DNA of 64,000 nt from Zhongshania aquimaris (GTDB lineage Bacteria; Pseudomonadota; Gammaproteobacteria; Pseudomonadales; Spongiibacteraceae). A program made the translations under genes and the position numbers. Position 1 is the stretch's first letter; each line of letters starts with the position of its first letter. The DNA lies in NCBI RefSeq assembly GCF_019312595.1, contig NZ_JAHWDQ010000005.1, positions 124,001 through 188,000 on the forward strand, given 5' to 3'. Positions 1-7,957 of the stretch are shown piece by piece. Below the pieces are notes generated by a model, which saw nothing but the letters and a program-made list of their open reading frames with translations, was not told where the DNA came from and did no database searches.

Positions 1-96
1 GGCGGCTATGGCGATGTCTTCAATAATGGCGGGCTCTCCATTATTAAAAATCTTGGCGCCTTTTATCAGAGTATCGAATAGCGGTGATGAGCTCAT
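1..96 (-). CDS. Amidohydrolase-family protein, N-terminal fragment (cut by window edge)
   Basis: On the minus strand an open frame starts at the ATG ending at 96 and runs 32 codons to the window edge without a stop. The translated start (FDTLIKGAKIFNNGEPAII, then EDIAIA) matches the opening beta-strand of D-aminoacylase/dihydroorotase-type amidohydrolases, in which a DxLIxGxxxxDG-like stretch is followed by a short acidic DIAI segment. The start lies 17 bases past the stop of the upstream TetR gene on the same strand, so the two are probably cotranscribed. Metal-binding residues lie outside the window, so substrate and activity cannot be judged. The family is inferred only from the N-terminus. 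Confidence 0.55.
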   Translation of the reverse strand, partial: MSSSPLFDTLIKGAKIFNNGEPAIIEDIAIAA

Positions 97-113
97 GGAT
101 TTTACCTATTATG

Positions 114-710
114 TTATAAGTGCTCGAAATAACTGGCTAGCATGCTTGCGCCCAGCTCCAGCGTCGTTTCCTTTGATTGGTCTGGTTTTCCGAATACATG
201 GCGGTGTACCAATCCTTCGGCCATCGCGAATAAATTAAACGCAACGGCCTCGGCATTTTCGATATTAAAGCTACGCACGAAATGTAATACGCGCTCGTCC
301 AATAGAGTTTCACCGTGCTTTAAAATTTCTGCGAGCTTCGGGTCCAAAGTCTTGCGATGTTCTAATACTTGGTGCAATTCTGGTTCCGCTTCGTGGAAGG
401 CATAAATCAGCGTGAGCACATAGTGGAATATGTCTTTGGTGGTATTAGCTTGTTCACTTATCGACATGAATTCAGTTGCCGACGGTACTTGTTGATAAAG
501 ATCTTCGATGCGCTGCTGCGCGATAACGCACAAAATGTCTTCTTTATTTTCGAAATATTGATAAAAGGTGCCGGTTGCGACGCTGGCTCTGCTAGCGATT
601 GTCTTTGCCGTGGTGTTGTCATAACCCTGCTTAACAAAGCACACTTTCGCTGCGCTAATTAAAGCGCTGCGTTTTTGCTTGGCTCTAGCTTGGGTAGGAA
701 TTGCTTTCAT
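114..710 (-). CDS. TetR/AcrR-family transcriptional regulator
   Basis: This 198-residue protein has a TetR-type DNA-binding domain at about residues 10-68. The recognition part reads TAKTIASRASVATGTFYQYF followed by NKEDIL, the usual HTH plus helix-4 signature. The C-terminal half is a helical ligand-binding domain without a recognisable class. It is divergent from the alpha/beta hydrolase at 859, and a clear inverted repeat sits between them at 775-796. The amidohydrolase gene follows closely downstream. It is therefore likely a local repressor of one or both neighbours and of itself. The effector is unknown. Confidence 0.88.
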   Translation of the reverse strand: MKAIPTQARAKQKRSALISAAKVCFVKQGYDNTTAKTIASRASVATGTFYQYFENKEDILCVIAQQRIEDLYQQVPSATEFMSISEQANTTKDIFHYVLTLIYAFHEAEPELHQVLEHRKTLDPKLAEILKHGETLLDERVLHFVRSFNIENAEAVAFNLFAMAEGLVHRHVFGKPDQSKETTLELGASMLASYFEHL

Positions 711-774
711 TGTGACGCTCTAATATTGAATTCTGCTGGTGTAGTTTGGGTAGTGATGTTGGCAATATAGTCAA

Positions 775-796
775 AACTTGAACTAGACGTCAAGTT
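775..796. promoter_or_regulatory. Inverted repeat, candidate TetR operator
   Basis: Perfect 7-base arms AACTTGA (775-781) and TCAAGTT (790-796) are separated by 8 bases. The site lies in the gap between divergent TetR and hydrolase genes, which is the normal place for an autoregulatory TetR operator. It differs from the AAACAAT/ATTGTTT site used across the main cluster, so it probably answers to the 114-710 regulator. Confidence 0.55.
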
Positions 797-858
797 CGGC
801 TTTAATTGAAAAGCGCACATTTATGGTTTATCAGCCGTCGTTTAAGTCTGGAGTCGAG

Positions 859-1773
859 ATGAGTTTCGAAAATGCGGGTAACTTACAAAACGATCTTGCC
901 GCGTGGAGGGCGAGTGGAGAGTGCTTGGATATATGTGGCCATCAAATATTTGTAAAAGACGAGGGCGATAGGCAATTGCCGGTGTTGTTGCTGATTCACG
1001 GCTTTCCAACCTCAAGTTGGGATTGGTCAGGCGTTTGGGATGAGCTAAAGCGCCATTTTCGATTGGTCGCTCTCGACATGCTGGGTTTTGGTTTCTCTGA
1101 TAAGCCCAATGTGAGTAGTTACTCGATTCACGGTCAGGCCGACATCGTCGAAGCGCTTATAGCGGCTAAATCCTTAGACAGCTTTCACGTGCTGGCTCAC
1201 GATTACGGCGACACGGTTGCACAGGAACTTTTGGCTAGGCAGCAGAGTGGCGCTGGAATAGGCCGATGGCTGTCGTGTTGCTTTCTAAACGGCGGTCTAT
1301 TTCCAGAAACCCATCACGCCCTATTAACGCAAAAATTATTGCTAAGCCCATTGGGGCCGCTGGTGAATAAATTAGCTGGATTCAAGCGGTTCAGCGCTAA
1401 CTTTAGCTCGGTTTTCGGGCCGCATACTAAGCCGACGGCGGAGGAGTTGGCCGTATTTTGGCAGATAATTAATGAGAAAGACGGCAAACATATCTTTCAC
1501 AATTTAATTACCTATATGCGAGATCGTAAACTGCATCGCGAGCGTTGGGTGAACGTCTTACAGCAATCCGCTATTCCGCTGGCACTAATTAACGGCTCCC
1601 TTGATCCTGTGTCAGGTGCTCATATGGTCGCGCGCTATCAAGAGCTCAACTGCCGGCTGGACTACCTCGGTGTATTGGCGGAAATTGGGCATTATCCTCA
1701 GGTGGAAGATTCACGCGGAGTCGTTAAACACTACCTTACATTTATGGACGGGATAGGATATCAATCGAAATAG
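859..1773 (+). CDS. MEST/PEG1-like alpha/beta hydrolase with Asp nucleophile
   Basis: This alpha/beta-hydrolase is about 304 residues from the ATG at 859. That start has a GGAG five bases upstream; an in-frame ATG at 823 lacks one. The oxyanion segment is LLIHGFPTSSWDW and the nucleophile elbow reads AHDYGD, giving an Asp nucleophile as in epoxide hydrolases and haloalkane dehalogenases. The acid lies in NGSLDPVSG and the catalytic His in EIGHYPQVED. The pattern of LGFGFSDKP, HDYGDTVAQELL, LNGGLFPETH and FGPHTKPT closely resembles animal MEST and its bacterial relatives. A hydrolytic role on an epoxide or halide is inferred only from the Asp. It is divergent from a TetR gene. Confidence 0.82.
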   Translation: MSFENAGNLQNDLAAWRASGECLDICGHQIFVKDEGDRQLPVLLLIHGFPTSSWDWSGVWDELKRHFRLVALDMLGFGFSDKPNVSSYSIHGQADIVEALIAAKSLDSFHVLAHDYGDTVAQELLARQQSGAGIGRWLSCCFLNGGLFPETHHALLTQKLLLSPLGPLVNKLAGFKRFSANFSSVFGPHTKPTAEELAVFWQIINEKDGKHIFHNLITYMRDRKLHRERWVNVLQQSAIPLALINGSLDPVSGAHMVARYQELNCRLDYLGVLAEIGHYPQVEDSRGVVKHYLTFMDGIGYQSK

Positions 1774-2063
1774 CCAAACCTTAGTAGACTTTATGGGTGG
1801 CACAGTCGTTGAAAAAGCACCTTTAATTCGACGAATAACAGTATTTTATTAGTTTGTGCGAATAAGCTGAGTAATTGGTCGGTAATGATTTTTGATTCGT
1901 AATAGTAAAAGAAAAGGCCGCTGAGCCAAGGTTTGCTATCATCAGCGGAGGTAGTTCGGCTTTAGTTATCTGTCATAGATGTGCGGAACTAAACGTACAG
2001 AATGAGTGTATTAAAATCAGATTTTTAAAATTGAGCTAGTTGATAAGATTTAAGGGTGTCTTG

Positions 2064-2543
2064 ATGAATATAGTTAATAGAATTTTCGTTCTCTGTTTAT
2101 TGCTAAGTACTAACGTTGCGTTTTCTGAATCGGGCTCGCCAAGCGCAACTGCACTAGACGTGTTTAAAAGCCCCTCGTGCGGCTGCTGTGGAAAGTGGGT
2201 TGAGCACATTGAAGATAATGGCTTTACTGCGACGGTTCAGCATCCCTCTAATTTGAATGAGACCAAGGCCGCATTGGGTATTCCACCAAATTTAAGTTCG
2301 TGTCATACCGGGGTTAGCGCCGAGGGCTACTTCTTTGAAGGTCACGTACCCGCTAGTGTGATGGCACGATTTTTAGCAAACCCACCGGCCGACTCTGCGG
2401 GATTAGCCGTGCCCGGCATGCCTGCAGGTAGTCCTGGTATGGAGATGGGTAGCCAGTTCACCCCGTACAACGTTGTGCTTGTGAAGAAGGACGGTTCTAG
2501 TGAGATCTTTGCGCGTATGATGTCTTATGACGATCAGTTTTAG
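2064..2543 (+). CDS. Secreted DUF411 metal-binding protein
   Basis: The protein is 159 residues from the ATG at 2064, which has AAGGG seven bases upstream. A TTG at 2040 in the same frame has poorer context. An N-terminal hydrophobic signal peptide (NRIFVLCLLLSTNVAFS) predicts export. The mature part carries the DUF411 hallmark SPSCGCCGKWVEH and a CHTG motif followed by FEGHVPA. The family is often linked to copper or other soft-metal resistance, with the Cys-x-Cys-Cys cluster as the likely ligand. A short Met/Gly/Pro-rich stretch near residue 125 (GMPAGSPGMEMG) could add metal ligands. It stands alone between the hydrolase and the catabolic cluster. Confidence 0.85.
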   Translation: MNIVNRIFVLCLLLSTNVAFSESGSPSATALDVFKSPSCGCCGKWVEHIEDNGFTATVQHPSNLNETKAALGIPPNLSSCHTGVSAEGYFFEGHVPASVMARFLANPPADSAGLAVPGMPAGSPGMEMGSQFTPYNVVLVKKDGSSEIFARMMSYDDQF

Positions 2544-2830
2544 TCTCGCCGTTAATAGTGTGTGATGTGTTTAGACCACTGAAGGAGGGCGATATTGCGG
2601 GGCTTGGATTGGTCCGTTGAGTGCATGAAAAGCACGCGACGTAGTGTTGATTAGTATGCCGACGGCGATAAAAAATTTACAGTTGTCTATATCGGGAAAG
2701 GGTGGATATGTGCGCTGCCATACAAGCGCTCTGAGACGACAAATTTGTTATTACAGTCTTGGTCGGCGGCAAACAGTATTGTTAAACCGCCGTAGGGTGT
2801 TAAGGTGCTTATTTTTTCGGTGCGTGCCGA

Positions 2831-4180
2831 TTATTCACTGTTCATGTAGTCATTTAGCACTTCGTGGAAATGCTGCACGCGGCGTTCCTGATGAGGTAAG
2901 TAAAAACCTTGGAATCCGGCGGAGTTCAAGCCTTCTTGCTGCATTTTGGCAATACTTAAATCTTCATCTGCGGTCGTTCCCAGCGATTTTTCACCATACA
3001 TTACGTGTTCATACTCGCAGTCTTTAACAGGTAAGTCTGGGCCGCCAGCGGGTGACGGTGTTGTCTTAATGCCTTTTACTGGATGAACCATCCACCAGTG
3101 ATCAAAGAGACAGCGCTGCGGGTCACCGGAAGGGTGGGGGCGAGGACGCAAGAGCTGCACACCATCTGGGCCGATAGACATGACCGTATTCGGAAAAATA
3201 TTGTAGATAACGTAGTCGGTAAACTGGTAGCTGGCGTAGTTTTGGTAATGCTTGTAGCCTTTTTCTTCGCCTAGTTCACGTTTTGCTTGTTGGAGTGCGT
3301 GACGTATTTTTGTGTGGTTTTCCTTGCCGTAAAATGCATCTGGGTCAAGATTCCATTGACGCATAATCTCGGCGAGATGCTCGGCGACTTCTTCGCCCTC
3401 TTGTAAAATTGAGGGGTTGTGAGACGGGAACCATCCGCGGTTGTGGCCTTCGGGTAAGGTATCAAATTGGCAGGCTTTATAGTTCGCTTCGATATACGGA
3501 ATCAAGCCTGGGTGAAGCACTTGTACATGATAGGCTTCGTTAAAATTGTCGGTGATGATTTTCCAGTTGCACGGGCTGTCCGCCGTCATGTTTAAGACGC
3601 GAATCGTCGCCGGAATATTATAAGACTCAAGGTCGGTTGTAATAACCTTACCCAAGAAATCTTCTAGTGATTTAGCCTCAGGATCCATATTGATCCAAAC
3701 GAAGCCAAATAGATCTCGGCACTGGATTTCTTTTAAACGAGCTTTTCCACACGGGCTGCCCTGTGGGAAGTCCTCGTCATTAGGCGCTACAATATTTACG
3801 CCCTTAAGGTCGAATTGCCAGCCGTGGTAGGGGCAAGAAAATTGGTTTACAAAAGACTCACCCTCTTCTGTAATGCGTGTTCCGCGATGAGGGCATGAGT
3901 TGTAAAAGGCGCGAAGGACATTGTCATCGCCTCTTACACAAATAATAGATTCTTTACCGAGATTCATGGTGATGGTCTCACCCGGCTCGGCAACGTGATA
4001 AGACATTCCCGCTACATTCCAGGTCTTCATCCATACTTTTTGCCATTCCTTCTGGGAATAGGCTTCGCTGGTATAGCGATCTGCGCAAGTGTCGTCGTTG
4101 CGAAGGGCGATTTCAGTCACCTTTAGCGGCCTATCTAACTCTGGTGTAAGAGTATATGAGCTCGATGAAATCTCGGTCAT
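2831..4180 (-). CDS. Rieske ring-hydroxylating oxygenase, alpha subunit (1 of 4)
   Basis: This 449-residue alpha subunit carries a Rieske [2Fe-2S] motif with C96-x-H98 and C116-x2-H119 (SCPHRG and SCPYHGW). A non-heme iron site follows around E215-x2-H218-x4-H223 (NEAYHVQVLHP). Such enzymes use O2 and NAD(P)H-derived electrons to hydroxylate ring or alkyl carbons. An SD-like AGAGG lies nine bases before the start. A copy of the shared cluster operator lies 84 bases upstream at 4264. No classical beta subunit or reductase is adjacent; the nearest small partner is a SnoaL-like protein upstream and the nearest Rieske ferredoxin is at 9012. The substrate is unknown. Confidence 0.92.
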   Translation of the reverse strand: MTEISSSSYTLTPELDRPLKVTEIALRNDDTCADRYTSEAYSQKEWQKVWMKTWNVAGMSYHVAEPGETITMNLGKESIICVRGDDNVLRAFYNSCPHRGTRITEEGESFVNQFSCPYHGWQFDLKGVNIVAPNDEDFPQGSPCGKARLKEIQCRDLFGFVWINMDPEAKSLEDFLGKVITTDLESYNIPATIRVLNMTADSPCNWKIITDNFNEAYHVQVLHPGLIPYIEANYKACQFDTLPEGHNRGWFPSHNPSILQEGEEVAEHLAEIMRQWNLDPDAFYGKENHTKIRHALQQAKRELGEEKGYKHYQNYASYQFTDYVIYNIFPNTVMSIGPDGVQLLRPRPHPSGDPQRCLFDHWWMVHPVKGIKTTPSPAGGPDLPVKDCEYEHVMYGEKSLGTTADEDLSIAKMQQEGLNSAGFQGFYLPHQERRVQHFHEVLNDYMNSE

Positions 4181-4263
4181 GAGTAATAACCTCTGTTAAA
4201 TTACTAATTTATTATTAGCCTGCCGGCCCTCTATCATTCTAGTTTAGATGTATAATTCAAAAT

Positions 4264-4281
4264 AAACAATGAAGATTGTTT
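4264..4281. promoter_or_regulatory. Shared cluster operator, site 1 (perfect palindrome)
   Basis: AAACAATGAAGATTGTTT has perfect 7-base arms around a 4-base spacer and is the best copy of the repeated cluster motif. It lies upstream of the minus-strand Rieske gene starting at 4180 and downstream of the SnoaL gene ending at 4400, so it should control the Rieske gene. Confidence 0.7.
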
Positions 4282-4399
4282 TTAATATGGCTGTTAATGC
4301 TCTTTCGTCTAACTGCGCATGTGGTTAGTAGGCAGACAATAGGGGGGAGCGTTTGACTCCCCCGCATTTGGCATCTAAGCCATAAGTCGGATGAATACC

Positions 4400-4813
4400 T
4401 TACTCGCCGTGCAATGAAGTAAACTTGCGGCGTTTAAATAGCCATTGGCCATCAATTTTTACCAGTTCATCATCGTATTGACCGCGAGGACGAAGATCGG
4501 TGCCATCCTGCATCACTGCAACCTCTGCGGTATAACTACGTGCGGTGGCAGTGTTGCCAGTTACATGAATATAACCTATCGTCATTGCCATAAATACGAA
4601 GGGGAAAAGAGTCATGCTTTGCTCCCAGCCCTTAACAATATTATCCCTGCCTATGACTTCTTCCATGCCGGGTACGACAGTTAGATTCCATACAGAGTCT
4701 TCTGCCCACGTTGAGCCCCAAATTTCTGTGCTGCGCTGGTTTACACCGTCTGCGTAGGTATCCATAAGTTCGCGAATCATCAGACGATCTTCAAAGTTTC
4801 CTGTAAATGACAT
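4400..4813 (-). CDS. SnoaL/NTF2-like small protein (1 of 3)
   Basis: The protein is 137 residues from the ATG at 4813, which is preceded by AAGGAG; an ATG at 4834 in the same frame has no such site. It has the SnoaL/NTF2-like pattern: an N-terminal helix pair (EDRLMIRELMDTYADGVNQR), an EDSVWNL strand and a C-terminal RRKFTSLHG strand. The fold includes ketosteroid isomerase, polyketide cyclases and beta subunits of Rieske dioxygenases, so isomerase, hydratase or oxygenase-partner roles are all possible. It lies 94 bases after pntB on the same strand and probably belongs to the pntA-pntB transcript. Confidence 0.78.
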   Translation of the reverse strand: MSFTGNFEDRLMIRELMDTYADGVNQRSTEIWGSTWAEDSVWNLTVVPGMEEVIGRDNIVKGWEQSMTLFPFVFMAMTIGYIHVTGNTATARSYTAEVAVMQDGTDLRPRGQYDDELVKIDGQWLFKRRKFTSLHGE

Positions 4814-4907
4814 GTTATAGCTCCTTATTTTCATTGTGGCCGTAAGTAATAGCGCTGTGCAACAGCGTATTGATTTAAAGCTATGTTGTTCGTAAATGTG
4901 GGTTGAT

Positions 4908-6269
4908 TTAGTTGCTCAATTCACGGATCAGCTGGCTTAATGTTTCTTTTGCATCGCCGAATAACATACGGGTGTTGTCTTTAAAGAATAACGGGTTGTC
5001 GATGCCAGCAAAACCGGATGCCATTGACCGCTTCATTACAAACACAGTTCTTGCCTTGTCGACATTGATAACCGGCATGCCATAGATTGGGCTACCCTCC
5101 ATATCTCTTGCTGCGGGGTTAACCACATCATTTGCGCCGATCACAATGGCTACATCAACATTCTCCATGCGAGGGTTGATATGGTCCATCTCTAATAGGA
5201 GGTCATACGAGACATCCGCTTCGGCGAGCAACACGTTCATATGGCCAGGCATTCGACCTGCAACCGGATGGATACCATAAATGACTTCAGCGTCGTTTTT
5301 CTCAAGCAGTTCTTGTAGCTCTTTCACCGCGTGCTGAGCTTGCGCAACTGCCATGCCGTAGCCTGGAATGATTGCGATAGTGTTTGCTGCTTCGAGTACG
5401 TAATACGCATCTTGAGCACTGATTGCTTTTACCTCACCCTCGATACTCAGTGTCGAGCTTTTAACGGCACTGAAGCCAGAAAGTAAGACATTGCTTAACG
5501 ATCTATTCATGGCCTTACACATAATTTGGGTAAGGATAATACCCGATGCGCCGACCAGCGACCCCGCTACGATAAGCAGATTATTGTTGATAGCGAAACC
5601 GGCTGCACAGGCTGCGAGTCCCGAATAGCTATTCAGCAGGGAAATGACGACGGGCATATCCGCACCGCCAATGGGAATGACCGCAAGTACCCCAAAAATC
5701 AAGGCGAGGGCGATAACAATATACAGATAAGTGGTGCTTTCAGGTGAGCCTGAGAAAACAAAGCAGCTGATGACCATAAATAAAATGGTCACGGAGTTCA
5801 CGATAGCCTGCCCTTTAAACATGATGGGGCGGCCCACGAGCCTTTCGCTAAGCTTGCCCCACGCGATGAGACTCCCAGTAAAGGTAACGCCGCCAATCAA
5901 TATAGATAAAAAGATTGTGAAGCCAATAAACGCGTTGATACCTGCGTCTATCGCAGCGACACCCACTAGTAGGCTGGCCATGCCACCTAGACCGTTAAAT
6001 AGGGCGACCATTTCTGGCATGGCAGTCATAGCCACTTTTTTAGCAATGAATAGACCGATAACTGATCCGGCAGCCATGCTAATCGCGATATAGCGATAGT
6101 CGATAATGTGTTGATCTACTAGCGTCGCAAGAACGGCTATCAGCATGGCGCCTGCGGAGATGATGTTACCTTTGCGGGCCGTGGCCGGTGAGCCTAATAA
6201 TTTCAGGCCTAAAATAAATAGTGCGGCACTAATTACATAGCAAATGCCGATGAATAAAGTGGTATTCAT
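4908..6269 (-). CDS. pntB: NAD(P) transhydrogenase subunit beta
   Basis: This 453-residue membrane protein is the beta subunit of proton-translocating transhydrogenase. The N-terminal two-thirds is a run of hydrophobic segments from residue 3 to about 260. The C-terminal NADP-binding domain (dIII) carries IIPGYGMAVAQAQH, GIHPVAGRMPGHMNVLLAEA and the end motif GDAKETLSQLI. The start codon overlaps the stop of pntA2 by one base. The complex moves hydride from NADH to NADP+ using the proton gradient, which would supply NADPH. Finding it inside a catabolic cluster, under a shared operator, suggests the pathway draws heavily on NADPH. Confidence 0.95.
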   Translation of the reverse strand: MNTTLFIGICYVISAALFILGLKLLGSPATARKGNIISAGAMLIAVLATLVDQHIIDYRYIAISMAAGSVIGLFIAKKVAMTAMPEMVALFNGLGGMASLLVGVAAIDAGINAFIGFTIFLSILIGGVTFTGSLIAWGKLSERLVGRPIMFKGQAIVNSVTILFMVISCFVFSGSPESTTYLYIVIALALIFGVLAVIPIGGADMPVVISLLNSYSGLAACAAGFAINNNLLIVAGSLVGASGIILTQIMCKAMNRSLSNVLLSGFSAVKSSTLSIEGEVKAISAQDAYYVLEAANTIAIIPGYGMAVAQAQHAVKELQELLEKNDAEVIYGIHPVAGRMPGHMNVLLAEADVSYDLLLEMDHINPRMENVDVAIVIGANDVVNPAARDMEGSPIYGMPVINVDKARTVFVMKRSMASGFAGIDNPLFFKDNTRMLFGDAKETLSQLIRELSN

Positions 6270-6562
6270 TATTTACTCTCTTTTTTATTCTTAAACATGG
6301 CGAGCATGCGATCAGTAACCGCGTATCCGCCGATGACATTGATTGTGGCTAGCAGAACGGCGGCGCAACCGATTATTGTCTTTAGCTCCGGTGAGGAGGT
6401 TCGCCCTGCAATAATCAGTGCACCTAATAGGGTGATGCCTGAAATAGCATTAGACGCCGACATAAGCGGCGTATGTAAGGTGGCCGGCACCTTGTTTATA
6501 AGCTCAAAACCAAGATAAATAGACAGCATTAAAATGAATGCCAGAAATATATAAATTTCCAT
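6269..6562 (-). CDS. pntAB: NAD(P) transhydrogenase subunit alpha, membrane part
   Basis: This 97-residue protein starts at the ATG at 6562 (MEIYIFLAFILMLSIYLGFE). A longer reading frame reaching 6631 overlaps pntA1 and is not needed. It has three to four hydrophobic segments and the typical VPATLHTPLMSASNAISGI stretch of transhydrogenase alpha domain dII. In this organism the alpha subunit is split, as in many alphaproteobacteria, rather than fused as in E. coli. The gene lies one base after the pntA1 stop and overlaps the pntB start, so the three are translationally coupled. Confidence 0.92.
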   Translation of the reverse strand: MEIYIFLAFILMLSIYLGFELINKVPATLHTPLMSASNAISGITLLGALIIAGRTSSPELKTIIGCAAVLLATINVIGGYAVTDRMLAMFKNKKESK

Positions 6563-6563
6563 G

Positions 6564-7706
6564 TCAGTCTTCCAAAGCGTAGTGTTTGCGGATTGCAGAG
6601 TTGACCACTTTCGCGTCATGGGTAATGACACAGCCGATCAGATCATTTTCGAAATTTAAGGTCATAGATTTGGTGTCGGTATTCCAGAACTCATCAATGA
6701 GGTTGAACACATTAGCTGAGTACATTTGGCTGGCGTCGCGGGGAACCTCGTTGGCCCAATTACCTGTGCCGATAATGGTTACGCCATTGGCCGTAACAAT
6801 ATTTTCACCGGCTACAGACCCTTCAACGTTGCCGCCGCTTTCGGCCGCCATATCGACAATGACACTGCCGGATTTCATCGCGGCTACGGCATCTGCAGAA
6901 ATAATGAGTGGTGGTTTGCGGCCAAATAGCTGCGCTGTGGTTATTACGATACTCGAGTCAGCTATCTCGGCCTTTTGTCCGTCTTTTTGCTTTTGTAATT
7001 GCTCGGGGCTAAGTTGCACGGCGTAGCCATCATTTGTCTGTCCAGTTTCGCCCAAGTCAATATTGAGGAACTTGGCACCTAGTGAGCGCACTTGCTCTGC
7101 GACAACGGATCGAGTGTCAAATGCCGTTACCTTCGCGCCGAGTCGTTTCGCCGTCGCAATCGCCTGAAGACCTGCGACACCGGCCCCGATAATAAATACC
7201 TTGGCGGGTTTTAGGGTACCTGCTGGGGTCATCATCATGGGTAGAATGCGATCTAGTTTGTCCATGGCTTTAGATACCATGACATAGCCCGCTAAGTTTG
7301 CTTGAGAGCTTAAGGCATCCATTTTCTGGGAGCGGGTAGTTCGGGGTACCATTTCCATTGAAATTGCGCTGATATGACAATCTTGCATGGCCTGTATAAG
7401 ATCTTTCTCATTAAACGGGTCAAGCCAGCTTATCGAGATGGCACCTTTCTTATACATTTGAATGTCGGTAATGCTCGGTTTGTGAATCCGAGCGATAACA
7501 TCGGCACTGCTAAACAGTGACTGACGATCAGTGGCAATATTTGCGCCTGCGTCGACATAGTCTGCGTCGCTAAAACCGGCACCAACACCGGCGCCTGTCT
7601 CTATAGAGACTTCTGCGCCCAGGTGACATAGCTTTTTAATTGAATCAGGGATTAGTGCCACACGGCGCTCGCCGGGAGCGACCTCGGTGGGTACGGCTAT
7701 CAGCAT
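6564..7706 (-). CDS. pntAA: NAD(P) transhydrogenase subunit alpha, NAD-binding part
   Basis: The protein is 380 residues from the ATG at 7706 (MLIAVPTEVAPGERRVALIP), with GGAG seven bases upstream; the in-frame start at 7778 adds an atypical tail. It is the soluble NAD(H)-binding dI domain of proton-translocating transhydrogenase and is related to alanine dehydrogenase. Visible motifs are the Rossmann stretch VFIIGAGVAGLQAIATAKRLGA and the SQMYSANVFNLIDEF segment near the end. It is first in the pntAA-pntAB-pntB-SnoaL run. The shared operator site 2 lies 86 bases upstream, between it and the divergent reductase gene. Confidence 0.94.
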   Translation of the reverse strand: MLIAVPTEVAPGERRVALIPDSIKKLCHLGAEVSIETGAGVGAGFSDADYVDAGANIATDRQSLFSSADVIARIHKPSITDIQMYKKGAISISWLDPFNEKDLIQAMQDCHISAISMEMVPRTTRSQKMDALSSQANLAGYVMVSKAMDKLDRILPMMMTPAGTLKPAKVFIIGAGVAGLQAIATAKRLGAKVTAFDTRSVVAEQVRSLGAKFLNIDLGETGQTNDGYAVQLSPEQLQKQKDGQKAEIADSSIVITTAQLFGRKPPLIISADAVAAMKSGSVIVDMAAESGGNVEGSVAGENIVTANGVTIIGTGNWANEVPRDASQMYSANVFNLIDEFWNTDTKSMTLNFENDLIGCVITHDAKVVNSAIRKHYALED

Positions 7707-7791
7707 GTAAAGTCTCCAACAATATTCGCATACAGTGTTTTTTGTTCTGATCACTGCGCTCAGTAATAAACTATACACATTATTATAAATA

Positions 7792-7809
7792 AAACAATCG
7801 TGTTTGTAT
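7792..7809. promoter_or_regulatory. Shared cluster operator, site 2
   Basis: AAACAATCGTGTTTGTAT matches the cluster motif fully in the left arm and at five of seven bases on the right. It sits between the divergent pntAA and medium-chain reductase genes and could control both. Confidence 0.6.
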
Positions 7810-7957
7810 TTTTAATGATTTGGATATAGAATAAATAGTTATTTGTAAGGCGACATTTTGTCGATTGCGTTTGCTTGTCGGTAAGCTGCACAATGAATCG
7901 AATCGTAAACGAGCAATCGTCGAAATCAAAAAATACCTAGAATAAGCGGTGATTCTT

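Noticed and set aside
1918-1948. Hairpin CCGCTGA/TCAGCGG downstream of the MEST-like hydrolase
   Set aside because: The stem is only seven bases with a 17-base loop. The T-rich side would serve the minus strand, where no gene ends, so a terminator call is not supported.
2644-3027. Plus-strand open frame of 127 codons at the end of the Rieske gene
   Set aside because: Most of it lies antisense to the C-terminus of a clear Rieske oxygenase, it is Arg/Cys/His-rich without family motifs and has no SD. The 2544-2830 gap holds nothing else I can support.
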